DNA of 64,000 nucleotides from Microcoleus sp. FACHB-61. Lineage in GTDB: Bacteria; Cyanobacteriota; Cyanobacteriia; Cyanobacteriales; Microcoleaceae. The notes beneath the pieces are model-generated. The model was not told the DNA's origin, searched no databases, and saw only the letters and a program-made list of their open reading frames with translations. Both the position numbers and the translations under genes were made by a program. Shown in pieces: positions 53,940 through 62,486 of the stretch (position 1 is its first letter; each line of letters begins with the position of its first letter). The stretch spans positions 32,102 through 96,101 of the forward strand of contig JACJNY010000037.1 of NCBI GenBank assembly GCA_014695295.1. The letters are read 5' to 3'.

Positions 53940-54261
53940 TTGCCTGTCCTAAGTCTGGCTCAAATATAACGTGAGGTTCTCCTGAGATGAGGGGGCCAGT
54001 AAAAATATCGATTCCCGTTTCTCGACCTGAACTATTAATTTCGCCGCCACTTGTACCGCGAGGGACGGAACTGCTAGCGGAATGCCGCTGGCGAGACTTA
54101 CCTAACATTATATAGTCCCAGTCAGAAGTTGGCGTACTTGTCCCGTTTGCTCGACTGCCAACAACTATGATGGTTTGTTTTGTCCGATCGGCTGCATTCT
54201 GAATTCTCCTGGCATCTTCTGGAGATATGCCTGCTTCTTGCCATGGTTTTACACCTCTCAT
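53923..54261 (-). CDS. Nucleotidyltransferase-fold toxin-like domain
   Basis: 112 residues. The core VVGSRANG (33-40) plus SDWDY (46-50) is the minimal nucleotidyltransferase signature: Gly-Ser and two Asp residues (47, 49) that bind metal and nucleotide. The C-terminal part has TGIDIFTGPL, the expected third strand with Asp. Such domains often form the last 120 residues of polymorphic toxins or the MNT partner of HEPN systems. The segment before it here has no Rhs or filament repeats, so it may be a detached toxin tip or a small standalone gene. Confidence 0.65.
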   Translation of the reverse strand: MRGVKPWQEAGISPEDARRIQNAADRTKQTIIVVGSRANGTSTPTSDWDYIMLGKSRQRHSASSSVPRGTSGGEINSSGRETGIDIFTGPLISGEPHVIFEPDLGQANESSG

Positions 54262-54344
54262 TTAATGAATATTAGCATTGCAGTAGGCGAGTTTTTTCGC
54301 ACTTCCCGATTAAAATTTTAAGCACTATAAATCAAGTTTTAGTT

Positions 54345-54515
54345 TCAGTCATCTGTTGATTTGAGCTTGCCGGATGCTTTTGCTTGGTCGATCGCCTCTT
54401 GAATCAGAAGGTAGACAAAGTTGGAGATCGATCGCTTTTCGATATCGCACAACTTTTCGAGATCCTTTTTAGCCTGTGTTGGCAAAACCACTGAAATCCG
54501 CTCGCTGTCGCTCAT
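54345..54515 (-). CDS. Small ribbon-helix-helix-like regulator
   Basis: 56 residues from ATG 54513-54515. ERISVVLPTQAKKDLEKL then RSISNFVYLLIQEAI fits a ribbon-helix-helix fold (strand, helix, turn, helix), as in CopG-type regulators and antitoxins. No partner toxin of the PIN or RelE type is next to it. The longer frame from 54575 adds a less likely leader. Confidence 0.65.
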   Translation of the reverse strand: MSDSERISVVLPTQAKKDLEKLCDIEKRSISNFVYLLIQEAIDQAKASGKLKSTDD

Positions 54516-54638
54516 GCCTTGCAATCTGTTGGAAGTTTCCCCTATTGTGCCACCTCGCCCGTCCAGCTCGTGCATCCACAGTCAGCTTTATGCTTACTTA
54601 TGCACACTAATGCTTACTTTGTGTTACTTTTATGGGTA

Positions 54639-54899
54639 ATGTCAGAAGCCAGCGCATCCACCGACCAAGTTTCTGCGCTGGCTCTGGCTCCGTTTAGCAA
54701 TAGAGACTCCTCTATTATGAAATACGAAGGATACTTGAAGCCGTGGGCAGTAGCCCGCTTGCTTCCCACTTTGCAATGGGCGATCGTCGGTCGCTATCGC
54801 AGCCGATCGGATGCGGAGGGACATCTTCAGTTGTTTCGGCAACGAGTACCCAACATCCGATTTGAAGGGGTGTTTGATTTACCCTCTCGCCGAGGATAA
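54639..54899 (+). CDS. Small conserved cyanobacterial protein
   Basis: 86 residues from ATG 54639; a shorter start at 54718 is possible. The C-terminal 55 residues (WAVARLLPTLQWAIVGRYRSRSDAEGHLQLFRQ) form an amphipathic helical pattern that I have seen in short cyanobacterial proteins. No function is known. It is divergent from the RHH gene. Confidence 0.5.
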   Translation: MSEASASTDQVSALALAPFSNRDSSIMKYEGYLKPWAVARLLPTLQWAIVGRYRSRSDAEGHLQLFRQRVPNIRFEGVFDLPSRRG

Positions 54900-55032
54900 C
54901 TTTTTTGAGGGAGGGTTTTTGATAAGTTAACTGTCAAATTATCGAGGGCGATCGCACTTTTGGAGATGAAGGGCGATCGCTTTTCAATTTAAGGGGATAG
55001 GTGAAGGGGCAACCCACACTCATAAAGGTGAA

Positions 55033-55437
55033 TCAAAACACCCATTCATGGTCTGGATCATTAAGTGCAGCTTTTACTGATGCTAAGTTTGCAAGGTCTT
55101 GGAAAGGACTCGATTTAGCTATTTCTGTAATTGAATGTAAAGCTAATGCTAACTGTTCATTATTGCCACTAGCTATTGCCGAATCCACTACGCTAAAAAG
55201 ATCGCGAAAATTTTCTGCACGCTCATCAAATGAGCGATCGAGGTACTCCATCATCCAATCGCTCTGGGCTTTAATCTGAGCGATGGTTGTTTTCTCCCAT
55301 GCATCAATTTCACGCCGTTTAGTCTGCTCCTGCTCTGCCACCATCTTGTACTCAGTGTAAGCTGAGACAAGTTCTTGTAAGCATTCAGCAGGACTGGTGA
55401 TTTTTGAGATGCCTCGCGAAACTTCTTTTGCTATCAT
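55033..55437 (-). CDS. Coiled-coil protein paired with a membrane protein
   Basis: Start ATG 55435-55437, with GAGG overlapping the stop of the upstream gene; 134 residues. A long charged helix (EQEQTKRREIDAWEKTTIAQIKAQSDWMMEYLDRSFDERAENF) is followed by LFSVVDSAIASGNNEQLALALHSITEIAKSSPF. The helix-plus-counting-repeat layout recalls small bacterial proteins of unknown role that always follow a glycine-zipper membrane protein. The coupling (11-base gap) argues for one complex. Confidence 0.7.
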   Translation of the reverse strand: MIAKEVSRGISKITSPAECLQELVSAYTEYKMVAEQEQTKRREIDAWEKTTIAQIKAQSDWMMEYLDRSFDERAENFRDLFSVVDSAIASGNNEQLALALHSITEIAKSSPFQDLANLASVKAALNDPDHEWVF

Positions 55438-55448
55438 GTCAACTTGCC

Positions 55449-56423
55449 TCAAATAGTACCGTATTTAGCTTGGATTTTAGCAGTCGCAGGGTTGAGGTTT
55501 CCTTCGCTATCTAAGACAGGGGTCTTCATAATTTCTGCAAGCGATTTTACCAAAAGCGCTACCTGTTGCAACTTACGCACATCTGCATTTTGATTTCGCT
55601 CGAATGCCTGGGATTCAAGTTCGTTAAGTCCGAGAACAGCACGAGAGTTCAAGTTATTCACCACATAGTTAAGTTCATAAATCCGTCGCTGGACTCTTTC
55701 CAAAAAGTCTTTAGCAGCATCAATTTTAGCGATTTCTGTATAGACCTTGGCTTCATATTCTCGTGCTTTTGTCAAAGCTTTTTCACCTTCACCAGCAAGC
55801 ATGAAGCCACCAATTGCCAAGGCTGGACCAACCATAATACCTCCAAGTACAACTGTACCAACTGCCATGCCACCGCCACCAGCAGCCAGAGAACCACCTC
55901 CCAGCCATGCAAGAGTCGCATTCCAAGCTGCTGCACCGCTGAGCCCAGCGATCGCAGTGCCGGTACTTGCTGTCCCAAACAGTCCGATCAAGCCAACTGC
56001 ACCTTGACCTGCCGCTACTGCTGCCCCAGCAGCTTTAAAACCACCTTTGACAAATTGTTCTGCTTCTAAAGCCGCAGCTTTGTACTCATTAATCTGCTGA
56101 ATAGAAATGCCTTCTAATCCCTCCAAAAACTGCTTGTCGCTTAGAGAACCACGCTGACCAATACGCTCAATAAATTTGACAAATCGCCCAATTGTACGAA
56201 TTTTGATATTTAGTTGCAGTTGACCGTACTCTTCTGCAAGATTTTGAGTGCATTCCCATTCGTTTTTCAAACGATTGCAAGCACGTTCATGCTGTTCTTG
56301 AGCACTCTTGCCCATTTTCTTTGCATCGTTCATGTCGGAAACACCTGCAATACCAGCTCCAATGCCAAGAGCGGAAGCAGCTATAGCAGCAGCACCCAAA
56401 ATAATCGGGATTATAAAAATCAT
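55449..56423 (-). CDS. Glycine-zipper membrane protein
   Basis: 324 residues. An N-terminal hydrophobic, Ala/Gly-rich helix (IIPIILGAAAIAASALGIGAG), a cytosolic helical part (45-125), then a long Gly/Ala-rich hydrophobic hairpin (about 130-225: AAGAAVAAGQGAVGLIGLFG and GGGGMAVGTVVLGGIMVG), and a C-terminal helical part (230-324). Glycine-zipper hairpins insert into membranes and often make pores. A GAGGA ribosome site precedes the ATG. The partner at 55033 is translated next. Role unknown; defence or abortive infection is an inference. Confidence 0.7.
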   Translation of the reverse strand: MIFIIPIILGAAAIAASALGIGAGIAGVSDMNDAKKMGKSAQEQHERACNRLKNEWECTQNLAEEYGQLQLNIKIRTIGRFVKFIERIGQRGSLSDKQFLEGLEGISIQQINEYKAAALEAEQFVKGGFKAAGAAVAAGQGAVGLIGLFGTASTGTAIAGLSGAAAWNATLAWLGGGSLAAGGGGMAVGTVVLGGIMVGPALAIGGFMLAGEGEKALTKAREYEAKVYTEIAKIDAAKDFLERVQRRIYELNYVVNNLNSRAVLGLNELESQAFERNQNADVRKLQQVALLVKSLAEIMKTPVLDSEGNLNPATAKIQAKYGTI

Positions 56424-56587
56424 AAAATTTTCCTCAAAACTAATGATTCAGCAATCCTCAATGAGTCTAGTTATTAGCTACTTCAAGCTAGGTCTCTCGT
56501 CATTTTGACTCATTGCACGTAGATCGGGATATTCTACTTATAATAATCTAACTAACCATAGCTTTTATCTTACACTCATCAGTAATT

Positions 56588-57115
56588 ATGTTAGACTTAT
56601 ATCAGGAATTTTCACCCCACTCCGCTATGCCGCCAGCCGACGAGCAATTTACCGAAGCCGCAAACCACTGGGACTTAGAAAACCTCTACGCAGACCTGGC
56701 CTCAGCCAAGGGAAAACGCCTCACCCCAATGGAAAAGCTTCACCTGCGGGGGCTTCTGTGCGGTCATAGTCCCGGAGAAATAGCGGAAAAACGCCAAAAG
56801 AACCCCAAGGGAGTTGAAACTGACCTATGCGCTACCTTATATAAGTACGTCAAAAGTCTGGTGGGTAAAGGCGTTGAAAAAATAGAAAATTGGAGAAATA
56901 TTGCTGAATGGCTTGAGGATGCTGGATATAAAACTAAGCCACCCGCTAAATTACCTATTCAAGACGGTTTATATGAAAATAGTAAAGTTAATGTAAGCAA
57001 TATAACGTTTGAGAACAATCAAATAACAATTGATGTTTTCCTACAAATAACTGTACCGCTACCTTCAGAACTCTCAATACAAAATCTAGACCTCGACGAT
57101 AACAACTCAAACTAA
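56588..57115 (+). CDS. Effector-associated-domain-like protein
   Basis: 175 residues. The middle (LTPMEKLHLRGLLCGHSPGEIAEKRQ...VETDLCATLYKYVKSL, about 46-95) matches the helix-turn-helix-like module that starts many cyanobacterial STAND ATPases and WD40 effectors. Here it is not followed by any ATPase; the C-terminal part is polar with beta strands (NITFENNQITIDVFLQITV). It may be a detached adaptor for a STAND protein such as the one at 62487. Confidence 0.65.
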   Translation: MLDLYQEFSPHSAMPPADEQFTEAANHWDLENLYADLASAKGKRLTPMEKLHLRGLLCGHSPGEIAEKRQKNPKGVETDLCATLYKYVKSLVGKGVEKIENWRNIAEWLEDAGYKTKPPAKLPIQDGLYENSKVNVSNITFENNQITIDVFLQITVPLPSELSIQNLDLDDNNSN

Positions 57116-57283
57116 AATTTTGCCGCTATTCAACAGATTGGTAGGGTGAAGCGACTAACATCAGGAAGCGCGATCGCACCTTGGCCCGATCTCGCGGGGC
57201 GATCGCACACTGCATTTCTCACAAAAGGGCGATCGCACTTCTATTGTGCTACGATTCAATGAGAGCGTCAGTCACTAAAAAAC

Positions 57284-57661
57284 ATGGCAACAATTACCCT
57301 TCAAATTCCCGACGAACTGGCTCAACGTCTAGAGCCTCTGCAAAATCGCTTGCCAGAATTGCTTTGGCAACTTCTAGAACTAACTAAAAAGCCCACAACT
57401 ATCGAGCAGGAAATCACCACTCATAGTGGGGATATTCCTACAGTTTATCAAGAAGTCCTTGACTTTTTGATAAAGAGTCCAATTCCACAAGAAATTGTTA
57501 ATTTCAAGGTTTCACAACAGGCTCAGACACGCCTCCAAACTTTGCTTGAAAAAAACCGCGAATCGACCCTAAATCCAATGGAAATAGCAGAATTAGATGT
57601 TTACGAACAGCTAGAACATCTGATGATTTTACTAAAAGCAAGAGCCTATTCAGCGATTTGA
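57284..57661 (+). CDS. Partner gene of an HNH protein
   Basis: 125 residues, starting MATITLQIPDELAQRLEPLQ and followed by LPELLWQLLEL. A strand-helix start typical of ribbon-helix-helix antitoxins is followed by a helical C-terminus. It ends three bases before the HNH gene. Such pairs are widespread in cyanobacteria with the same order; an antitoxin-like or regulatory role is inferred. Confidence 0.65.
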   Translation: MATITLQIPDELAQRLEPLQNRLPELLWQLLELTKKPTTIEQEITTHSGDIPTVYQEVLDFLIKSPIPQEIVNFKVSQQAQTRLQTLLEKNRESTLNPMEIAELDVYEQLEHLMILLKARAYSAI

Positions 57662-57664
57662 TAA

Positions 57665-58078
57665 ATGACTTCTAGTTTAATTCCTGTCGAACTCCGCAGA
57701 TTAGTTATTGAAAGAGCTTCAGGACACTGTGAATATTGCCTGATTCATCAAGATGTTTCAATCTACAGCCATGAAGTAGACCATATCATTGCCTTAAAAC
57801 ATGGTGGTCAAACTCGTGCTGATAATCTCGCTCTTTCTTGTTTATCTTGTAACCGCTATAAAGGTTCCGATCTAGCTACTATAGACCCAATTAATGACGA
57901 AATTGTCCCTTTGTTTAATCCACGCCGTCTGGTATGGGACCAACATTTTGTTCTTAATGATGCCAGAATAGAAGGCATCACTCAGATTGGTCAAGCTACT
58001 GCAACATTACTCAAACTCAATGCTCCAAATCGAATACTTGAGCGTCAAGTTTTGATTAATCAAGGACGGTATCCATAA
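57665..58078 (+). CDS. HNH endonuclease
   Basis: 137 residues. HNH core: CEYC (zinc pair), SHEVDHIIALKHGGQTRADNLALSCLSCNRYKGSD with the His, Asn, and second Cys pair. N-terminal helix and a C-terminal tail (LNAPNRILERQVLI). Probably cuts or nicks DNA. With the upstream gene it forms a tight two-gene unit. Confidence 0.85.
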   Translation: MTSSLIPVELRRLVIERASGHCEYCLIHQDVSIYSHEVDHIIALKHGGQTRADNLALSCLSCNRYKGSDLATIDPINDEIVPLFNPRRLVWDQHFVLNDARIEGITQIGQATATLLKLNAPNRILERQVLINQGRYP

Positions 58079-58126
58079 ACATTGAATTTGAGTTATAAAA
58101 GTATGAGTAAAATTTGAATTACACTT

Positions 58127-58543
58127 ATGCCAAATATTTACATTATTGGTGTTCCCAACGGTTAAAGTAAAACTACAGTTTTTCGGAAAATATTACCCAA
58201 TTTTTTAGAATGTTTTGAATATGTAAATGCAGAGGCGATCGCCGCCGGAATGTCCCCATTCAATCCAGACTCAGTTGCTATCCTCGCAGGACGCTTAATG
58301 ATACAAAGACTGCGGACTTTATCAGACTCTGGCACCGATTCCGCCTTCGATACAACTTTAGCGGCCCGTAACTTTGCTCGATTCCTGAGAAACTGTAAAA
58401 CTAAAGGCTACACAATCAACCTGATTTATTTCTGGCTGCAATCTCCAGAAAATGCACTTGAACGGGTGCAACGCTGGACTGAAAGTTGCGGACATTCTCT
58501 TCCCGAAATCGACCTAATTTCTCTCATATTGCTTTTGAGATAA
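58127..58543 (+). pseudogene. Zeta-toxin family pseudogene
   Basis: The frame from ATG 58127 reads MPNIYIIGVPNG, stop, SKTT, then about 75 intact codons through MSPFNPDSVAILAGRLM and INLIYFWLQSPE. The intact family motif is GGPNGAGKTT, so the stop replaces a key P-loop Gly, and a nearby residue is also changed. The C-terminus (HSLPEIDLI then SLILLLR) departs from the family. Zeta toxins phosphorylate UDP-N-acetylglucosamine or related sugars. The gene is dead, and no antitoxin is seen. Confidence 0.85.
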
Positions 58544-58890
58544 ATCGATCCTTGTTTTTTCCAACAAGCCCGTGAAGCGCAGCTATCCCGTAGAGCATCG
58601 CCCAACCTCCAACCGAAGTCATCAAATAATTAATAACAAATAACAGAACTATTGTCAACAGTGTTTTTTCGGAAATATTAAAGCTAAATAAAAATTGCTA
58701 CTGAGATTTGCGAAATATAGCACTTTGTTCAAAGTATTTGAAAATGCTAAGTTAATTAAAGATTTCATAAAAGTGGCCCATAAGTCTTTACATTGTCGAT
58801 CGCAATTTTGTTATTGTATTAGTAAGTTTCATTCGAGGACTGAATTTTTGTACCACAGTCCTACCCCTAAACAGAACGGCAGTTTCCACA
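58544..58890. other. 347-bp spacer before the UDP-sugar genes
   Basis: Holds the putative promoter of the decarboxylase. No repeat, hairpin or ORF that I can support. Confidence 0.4.
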
Positions 58891-59829
58891 ATGAGAATTT
58901 TAGTCACAGGCGGTGCGGGTTTCCTCGGTTCCCACCTAATCGATCGGTTAATGGCCCAAGGACATGAGGTAGTCTGCCTGGATAATTTCTACACCGGGAC
59001 TAAACGCAATATCCTCAAATGGCTGGACAACCCCTACTTTGAGCTGATCCGCCACGACATCACGGAACCGATTCGGTTAGAGGTTGATCAGATTTACCAT
59101 CTGGCTTGCCCCGCTTCGCCAATACACTATCAGTACAACCCTGTCAAGACAATTAAAACAAACGTCATCGGCACGATGAATATGTTGGGATTGGCCAAAC
59201 GGGTAAAAGCAAGATTCTTTCTCGCTTCCACTTCCGAAGTGTACGGAGATCCTGACGTACATCCGCAAACAGAAGATTATCGCGGCAACGTTAATTGTAT
59301 CGGAATTCGCAGTTGTTATGACGAAGGGAAGCGAGTAGCTGAAACCTTATCATTTGATTACCACCGCCAAAATGGGGTAGACATTCGAGTTGTGCGAATT
59401 TTTAATACCTACGGCCCTCGGATGTTGGAAAATGACGGCAGAGTAGTCAGCAATTTTATTGCTCAAGCTTTGCGGAATCAACCGCTGACTGTATACGGCG
59501 ACGGTTCCCAAACACGGAGTTTTTGCTACGTTTCTGATTTGGTGGAAGGATTTATTCGCTTGATGAATAGCGACAAAATCGGGCCGATGAATTTGGGAAA
59601 TCCCGGCGAATACACTATTTTGGAACTGGCAGAAAAAATTCAAAATATGATTAATCCAGGGGCAGAAATTATCTTTAAACCGCTGCCGGAAGACGATCCA
59701 AAACAGCGACAACCGGATATTACTCGTGCTAAAACTTGGTTGGGGTGGGAGCCAACTGTGCCGCTGGATCAAGGTTTAGAGTTGACTGTGAAAGATTTTC
59801 GCGATCGCATCGAGGGAAACCAAAAGTAG
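58891..59829 (+). CDS. uxs: UDP-glucuronate decarboxylase (UDP-xylose synthase)
   Basis: 312 residues, extended short-chain dehydrogenase. NAD-binding GGAGFLGSH (7-15), catalytic STSEVYGDP and SCYDEGKR (Tyr-x3-Lys). Internal sequences such as [23 protein letters not shown] and [15 protein letters not shown] fit UXS enzymes. It converts UDP-glucuronate to UDP-xylose in the cytosol. Together with the dehydrogenase at 59975 it forms a two-step path from UDP-glucose, feeding extracellular polysaccharide. dTDP-glucose dehydratase is a weaker alternative. Confidence 0.9.
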   Translation: MRILVTGGAGFLGSHLIDRLMAQGHEVVCLDNFYTGTKRNILKWLDNPYFELIRHDITEPIRLEVDQIYHLACPASPIHYQYNPVKTIKTNVIGTMNMLGLAKRVKARFFLASTSEVYGDPDVHPQTEDYRGNVNCIGIRSCYDEGKRVAETLSFDYHRQNGVDIRVVRIFNTYGPRMLENDGRVVSNFIAQALRNQPLTVYGDGSQTRSFCYVSDLVEGFIRLMNSDKIGPMNLGNPGEYTILELAEKIQNMINPGAEIIFKPLPEDDPKQRQPDITRAKTWLGWEPTVPLDQGLELTVKDFRDRIEGNQK

Positions 59830-59879
59830 AGACTGGGAGAGGGGGAGACTGGGAGAGTGGGGCAGGGAAAAAATCTTCC

Positions 59880-59945
59880 TTATTCCCGATTCCCAATTCC
59901 CAATTCCCAATTCCCGATTCCCAATTTTCCATTCCCAATTCCCAT
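59880..59945. repeat. TTCCCAA heptamer array
   Basis: Units TTCCCAA and TTCCCGA run for about nine copies between the two UDP-sugar genes. It would be part of their common transcript, ahead of the GAGGA ribosome site of the second gene. Confidence 0.85.
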
Positions 59946-59974
59946 CTGATTTATTTAACTTTGAGGATATTTCT

Positions 59975-61363
59975 ATGCGTGTTTGTGTCATCGGTACTGG
60001 ATATGTTGGCTTAGTCACCGGCACTTGTTTGGCTCACATCGGACATCATGTAATTTGTGTAGATAACAACGAAGAAAAAGTTAAATTAATGAAGGCGGGA
60101 CAGTCCCCTATTTTTGAACCCGGACTGTCTGAATTAATGTCCTCGGCTTCTCAAGTGGGAACTCTAGAATTTACTTCCGATTTAGCAGCAGGAGTGGCTC
60201 ACGGGGACATTTTATTCATTGCCGTGGGGACGCCTCCTTTGCCTACTGGGGAAAGCGATACTCGCTACGTGGAAGCGGTTGCTCGCGGAATTGGAGCTCA
60301 CCTCGACGGCGATTACAAAGTCATTGTCAATAAATCTACAGTGCCCATCGGTTCGGGAGATTGGGTGCGAAGAATTGTACTAGACGGTTTAGCAGAACGT
60401 CAAAAACCTCACAGCGGTGATGAGGTTACTGGTGAGGAAGTAGCAGCAAAAAAAGGTGTTCAATTTGATGTGGTTAGCAACCCGGAGTTTTTGCGGGAGG
60501 GCTGTGCTGTTTTCGATACTTTTAATCCCGATCGCATTGTTCTCGGCAGCAACTCTCGGCGGGCTATGGATATGATGCTACAGTTATACCGGCCGATTGT
60601 CGATCGCAAGTTTGCAGAAAATCCGTCTTTGCCGGAGGTTCCTGTGGTGATGACTGATATCAGTTCAGCGGAGATGATTAAGTACGCAGCTAATGCTTTT
60701 TTGGCTACGAAGATTAGCTTTATTAATGAAGTTGCTAATATTTGCGATCGCGTCGGTGCAGATATTACCCAAATATCGAAAGGTATCGGTTTAGATTCGC
60801 GGATTGGTGGCAAGTTTCTGCAAGCTGGCATTGGTTGGGGCGGTTCTTGTTTCCCGAAAGATGTCTCAGCTTTAGTTCACACTGCTGAGGATTACGGTTA
60901 CGAGGCGCATTTGCTAAAAGCGGCAGTAGAAGTAAACCAACGCCAGCGGTTCATTGCTATTGAAAAGTTGCAGCAAGTTTTGAAGATTCTCAAAGGTAAA
61001 ACTATCGGACTTTTGGGTTTAACTTTCAAGCCGGATACTGACGATTTGCGGGATGCTCCAGCGCTGAATTTAATCGAGAGTTTGAATCGGTTGGGAGCGA
61101 AAGTTAAAGCTTACGATCCCATTGTTTCTCAAACTGGGATGCGTCACGGTTTGTCGGGAGTGTTGGTAGAAACCGATCCGGAAAGACTGGCTGATGGTTG
61201 CGATGCTTTGGTGTTGGTGACTGACTGGGAACAGTTTCGCAATTTAGATTACGACAAAATGGCGAAGTTGATGAACCATCCGGTGATGATTGACGGCCGC
61301 AATTTCTTAGACAAGAAGGCTTTAGAAGCGGCTGGTTTCCAATATCTGGGGATTGGAAGGTAA
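59975..61363 (+). CDS. ugd: UDP-glucose 6-dehydrogenase
   Basis: 462 residues. It oxidises UDP-glucose to UDP-glucuronate using two NAD. N-terminal NAD fold GTGYVGLVTGTCLA (7-20), STVPIG, the catalytic Cys in GIGWGGSCFPKDV (about 280-292) and the central ISSAEMIKYAANAFLA. C-terminal fold KTIGLLGLTFKPDTDDLRDAP. GAGGA lies 8 bases upstream of the ATG. With uxs before it, the pair yields UDP-xylose. Confidence 0.96.
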   Translation: MRVCVIGTGYVGLVTGTCLAHIGHHVICVDNNEEKVKLMKAGQSPIFEPGLSELMSSASQVGTLEFTSDLAAGVAHGDILFIAVGTPPLPTGESDTRYVEAVARGIGAHLDGDYKVIVNKSTVPIGSGDWVRRIVLDGLAERQKPHSGDEVTGEEVAAKKGVQFDVVSNPEFLREGCAVFDTFNPDRIVLGSNSRRAMDMMLQLYRPIVDRKFAENPSLPEVPVVMTDISSAEMIKYAANAFLATKISFINEVANICDRVGADITQISKGIGLDSRIGGKFLQAGIGWGGSCFPKDVSALVHTAEDYGYEAHLLKAAVEVNQRQRFIAIEKLQQVLKILKGKTIGLLGLTFKPDTDDLRDAPALNLIESLNRLGAKVKAYDPIVSQTGMRHGLSGVLVETDPERLADGCDALVLVTDWEQFRNLDYDKMAKLMNHPVMIDGRNFLDKKALEAAGFQYLGIGR

Positions 61364-61392
61364 AGAAGAGTTTTGAGTAGAATGTCTATTTC

Positions 61393-61417
61393 GTAGGGTG
61401 CGCAATGCGCACCTTAC
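61393..61417. repeat. GTAGGGTGCGCA palindromic repeat, copy 3
   Basis: GTAGGGTGCGCAATGCGCACCTTAC, a 25-base near-perfect palindrome located 30 bases after the ugd stop, as the copy at 25474 is 30 bases after its gene. The identical spacing suggests use as a transcription terminator. Confidence 0.8.
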
Positions 61418-61467
61418 ATTTATTTTGATGGTGGTCAACAATCGCGGGTTTACCCGCCCCGCCTGCT

Positions 61468-61938
61468 TTAAAAATTTTCCATCAATGTTTTTTCTTGAGC
61501 GTAAACATCTCGTAGCTGTTGCAGCGCTGAGGCAGAAATTACCGATTTAACTGTAGCTACTAATTTGCCCCACTCAAGCAAGCTGTCAACTGAAACAGCC
61601 GTTTTGAAGTTGTACGTATAGAATTTAGTCCAAAATTCTGGTGCTTGTGTGCGTTTCCAGCGTTTGTACCATCCGACAAAATCTTGAGCACAGGGCCGTT
61701 TTACTTCTAAGATTGGGGGGAAATCGGCGTAGCTGACAAACCTGCTGATTCCTTGGGCGTGAACGTATACCATGCAGTGGCAGCATTCTATCCGGTATAT
61801 CTGTTCGGGTGATATGTTGAATAAGAGTGCCACTGTTTCTTCGGTGACAAATCTCGATCGCGGATTGACGATCGACGATTTGTGAATAATTTTTGATGCG
61901 CCGATCGCTGACGATCTTAGCTGATTTTCTGATATCAT
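61468..61938 (-). CDS. Hypothetical cyanobacterial protein
   Basis: 156 residues. ISPEQIYRIECCHCMVYVHAQG contains a Cys-Cys-x-Cys group. A helical C-terminus (KSVISASALQQLRDVYAQEKTLMENF). No recognised family, no signal peptide or membrane segment. Convergent with ugd. Confidence 0.6.
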   Translation of the reverse strand: MISENQLRSSAIGASKIIHKSSIVNPRSRFVTEETVALLFNISPEQIYRIECCHCMVYVHAQGISRFVSYADFPPILEVKRPCAQDFVGWYKRWKRTQAPEFWTKFYTYNFKTAVSVDSLLEWGKLVATVKSVISASALQQLRDVYAQEKTLMENF

Positions 61939-62104
61939 TGTAGTTGCATCTGGTGGTGGTAGCTAAATCTATCTCTGCTAAGTGCGATCGACAGAAATTA
62001 TCTGTCGGGATTAATTTTAACTGGCGATCGTCTTTAGTTTGCAGACCGGGGGCGATCGCTTTTTGATATATTATACTAAATCCAAAATTTTGTAAATAGT
62101 GAAT

Positions 62105-62323
62105 ATGAGCAAAGGCTTAGTCAGGTTGCGGGTTCGAGAGTTGGCTGCCGAGAAGGGATGGACGCTCAAGGAAGTTGCGGAGCGATCGGGCGTGGGCTAC
62201 AGTACGATTAGCAATTATGCCCGTTCTCAGGGGATGGCAATGGTTGACTTTGCAGCAGTCCACAAGCTGGCTCGAACTTTTGATGTGATGATTGAGGATT
62301 TCGTGGTAATCCTAGAAAAATAG
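62105..62323 (+). CDS. XRE-family helix-turn-helix regulator
   Basis: 72 residues from ATG 62105 (a GTG at 62099 is alternative). RVRELAAEKGWTLKEVAERSGVGYSTISNYARSQ is a canonical XRE-type helix-turn-helix. Only the DNA-binding domain is present. It precedes the STAND ATPase gene by 163 bases and may regulate it, or be the antitoxin of a lost partner. Confidence 0.85.
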   Translation: MSKGLVRLRVRELAAEKGWTLKEVAERSGVGYSTISNYARSQGMAMVDFAAVHKLARTFDVMIEDFVVILEK

Positions 62324-62486
62324 TTGAACGTTTTGCCTAAATTCTAATGTGGTAGCGATCGACTTTTGATCGGACGATCGAAGTTTTGATGTGATGATTT
62401 CAGCATAGGTCGATCGCCCGCAACCAAACTCGATCGCCTATCATTGAAATAACCCGCTTGGAGCCTGAAATTAGGAGAAGCGTGAA

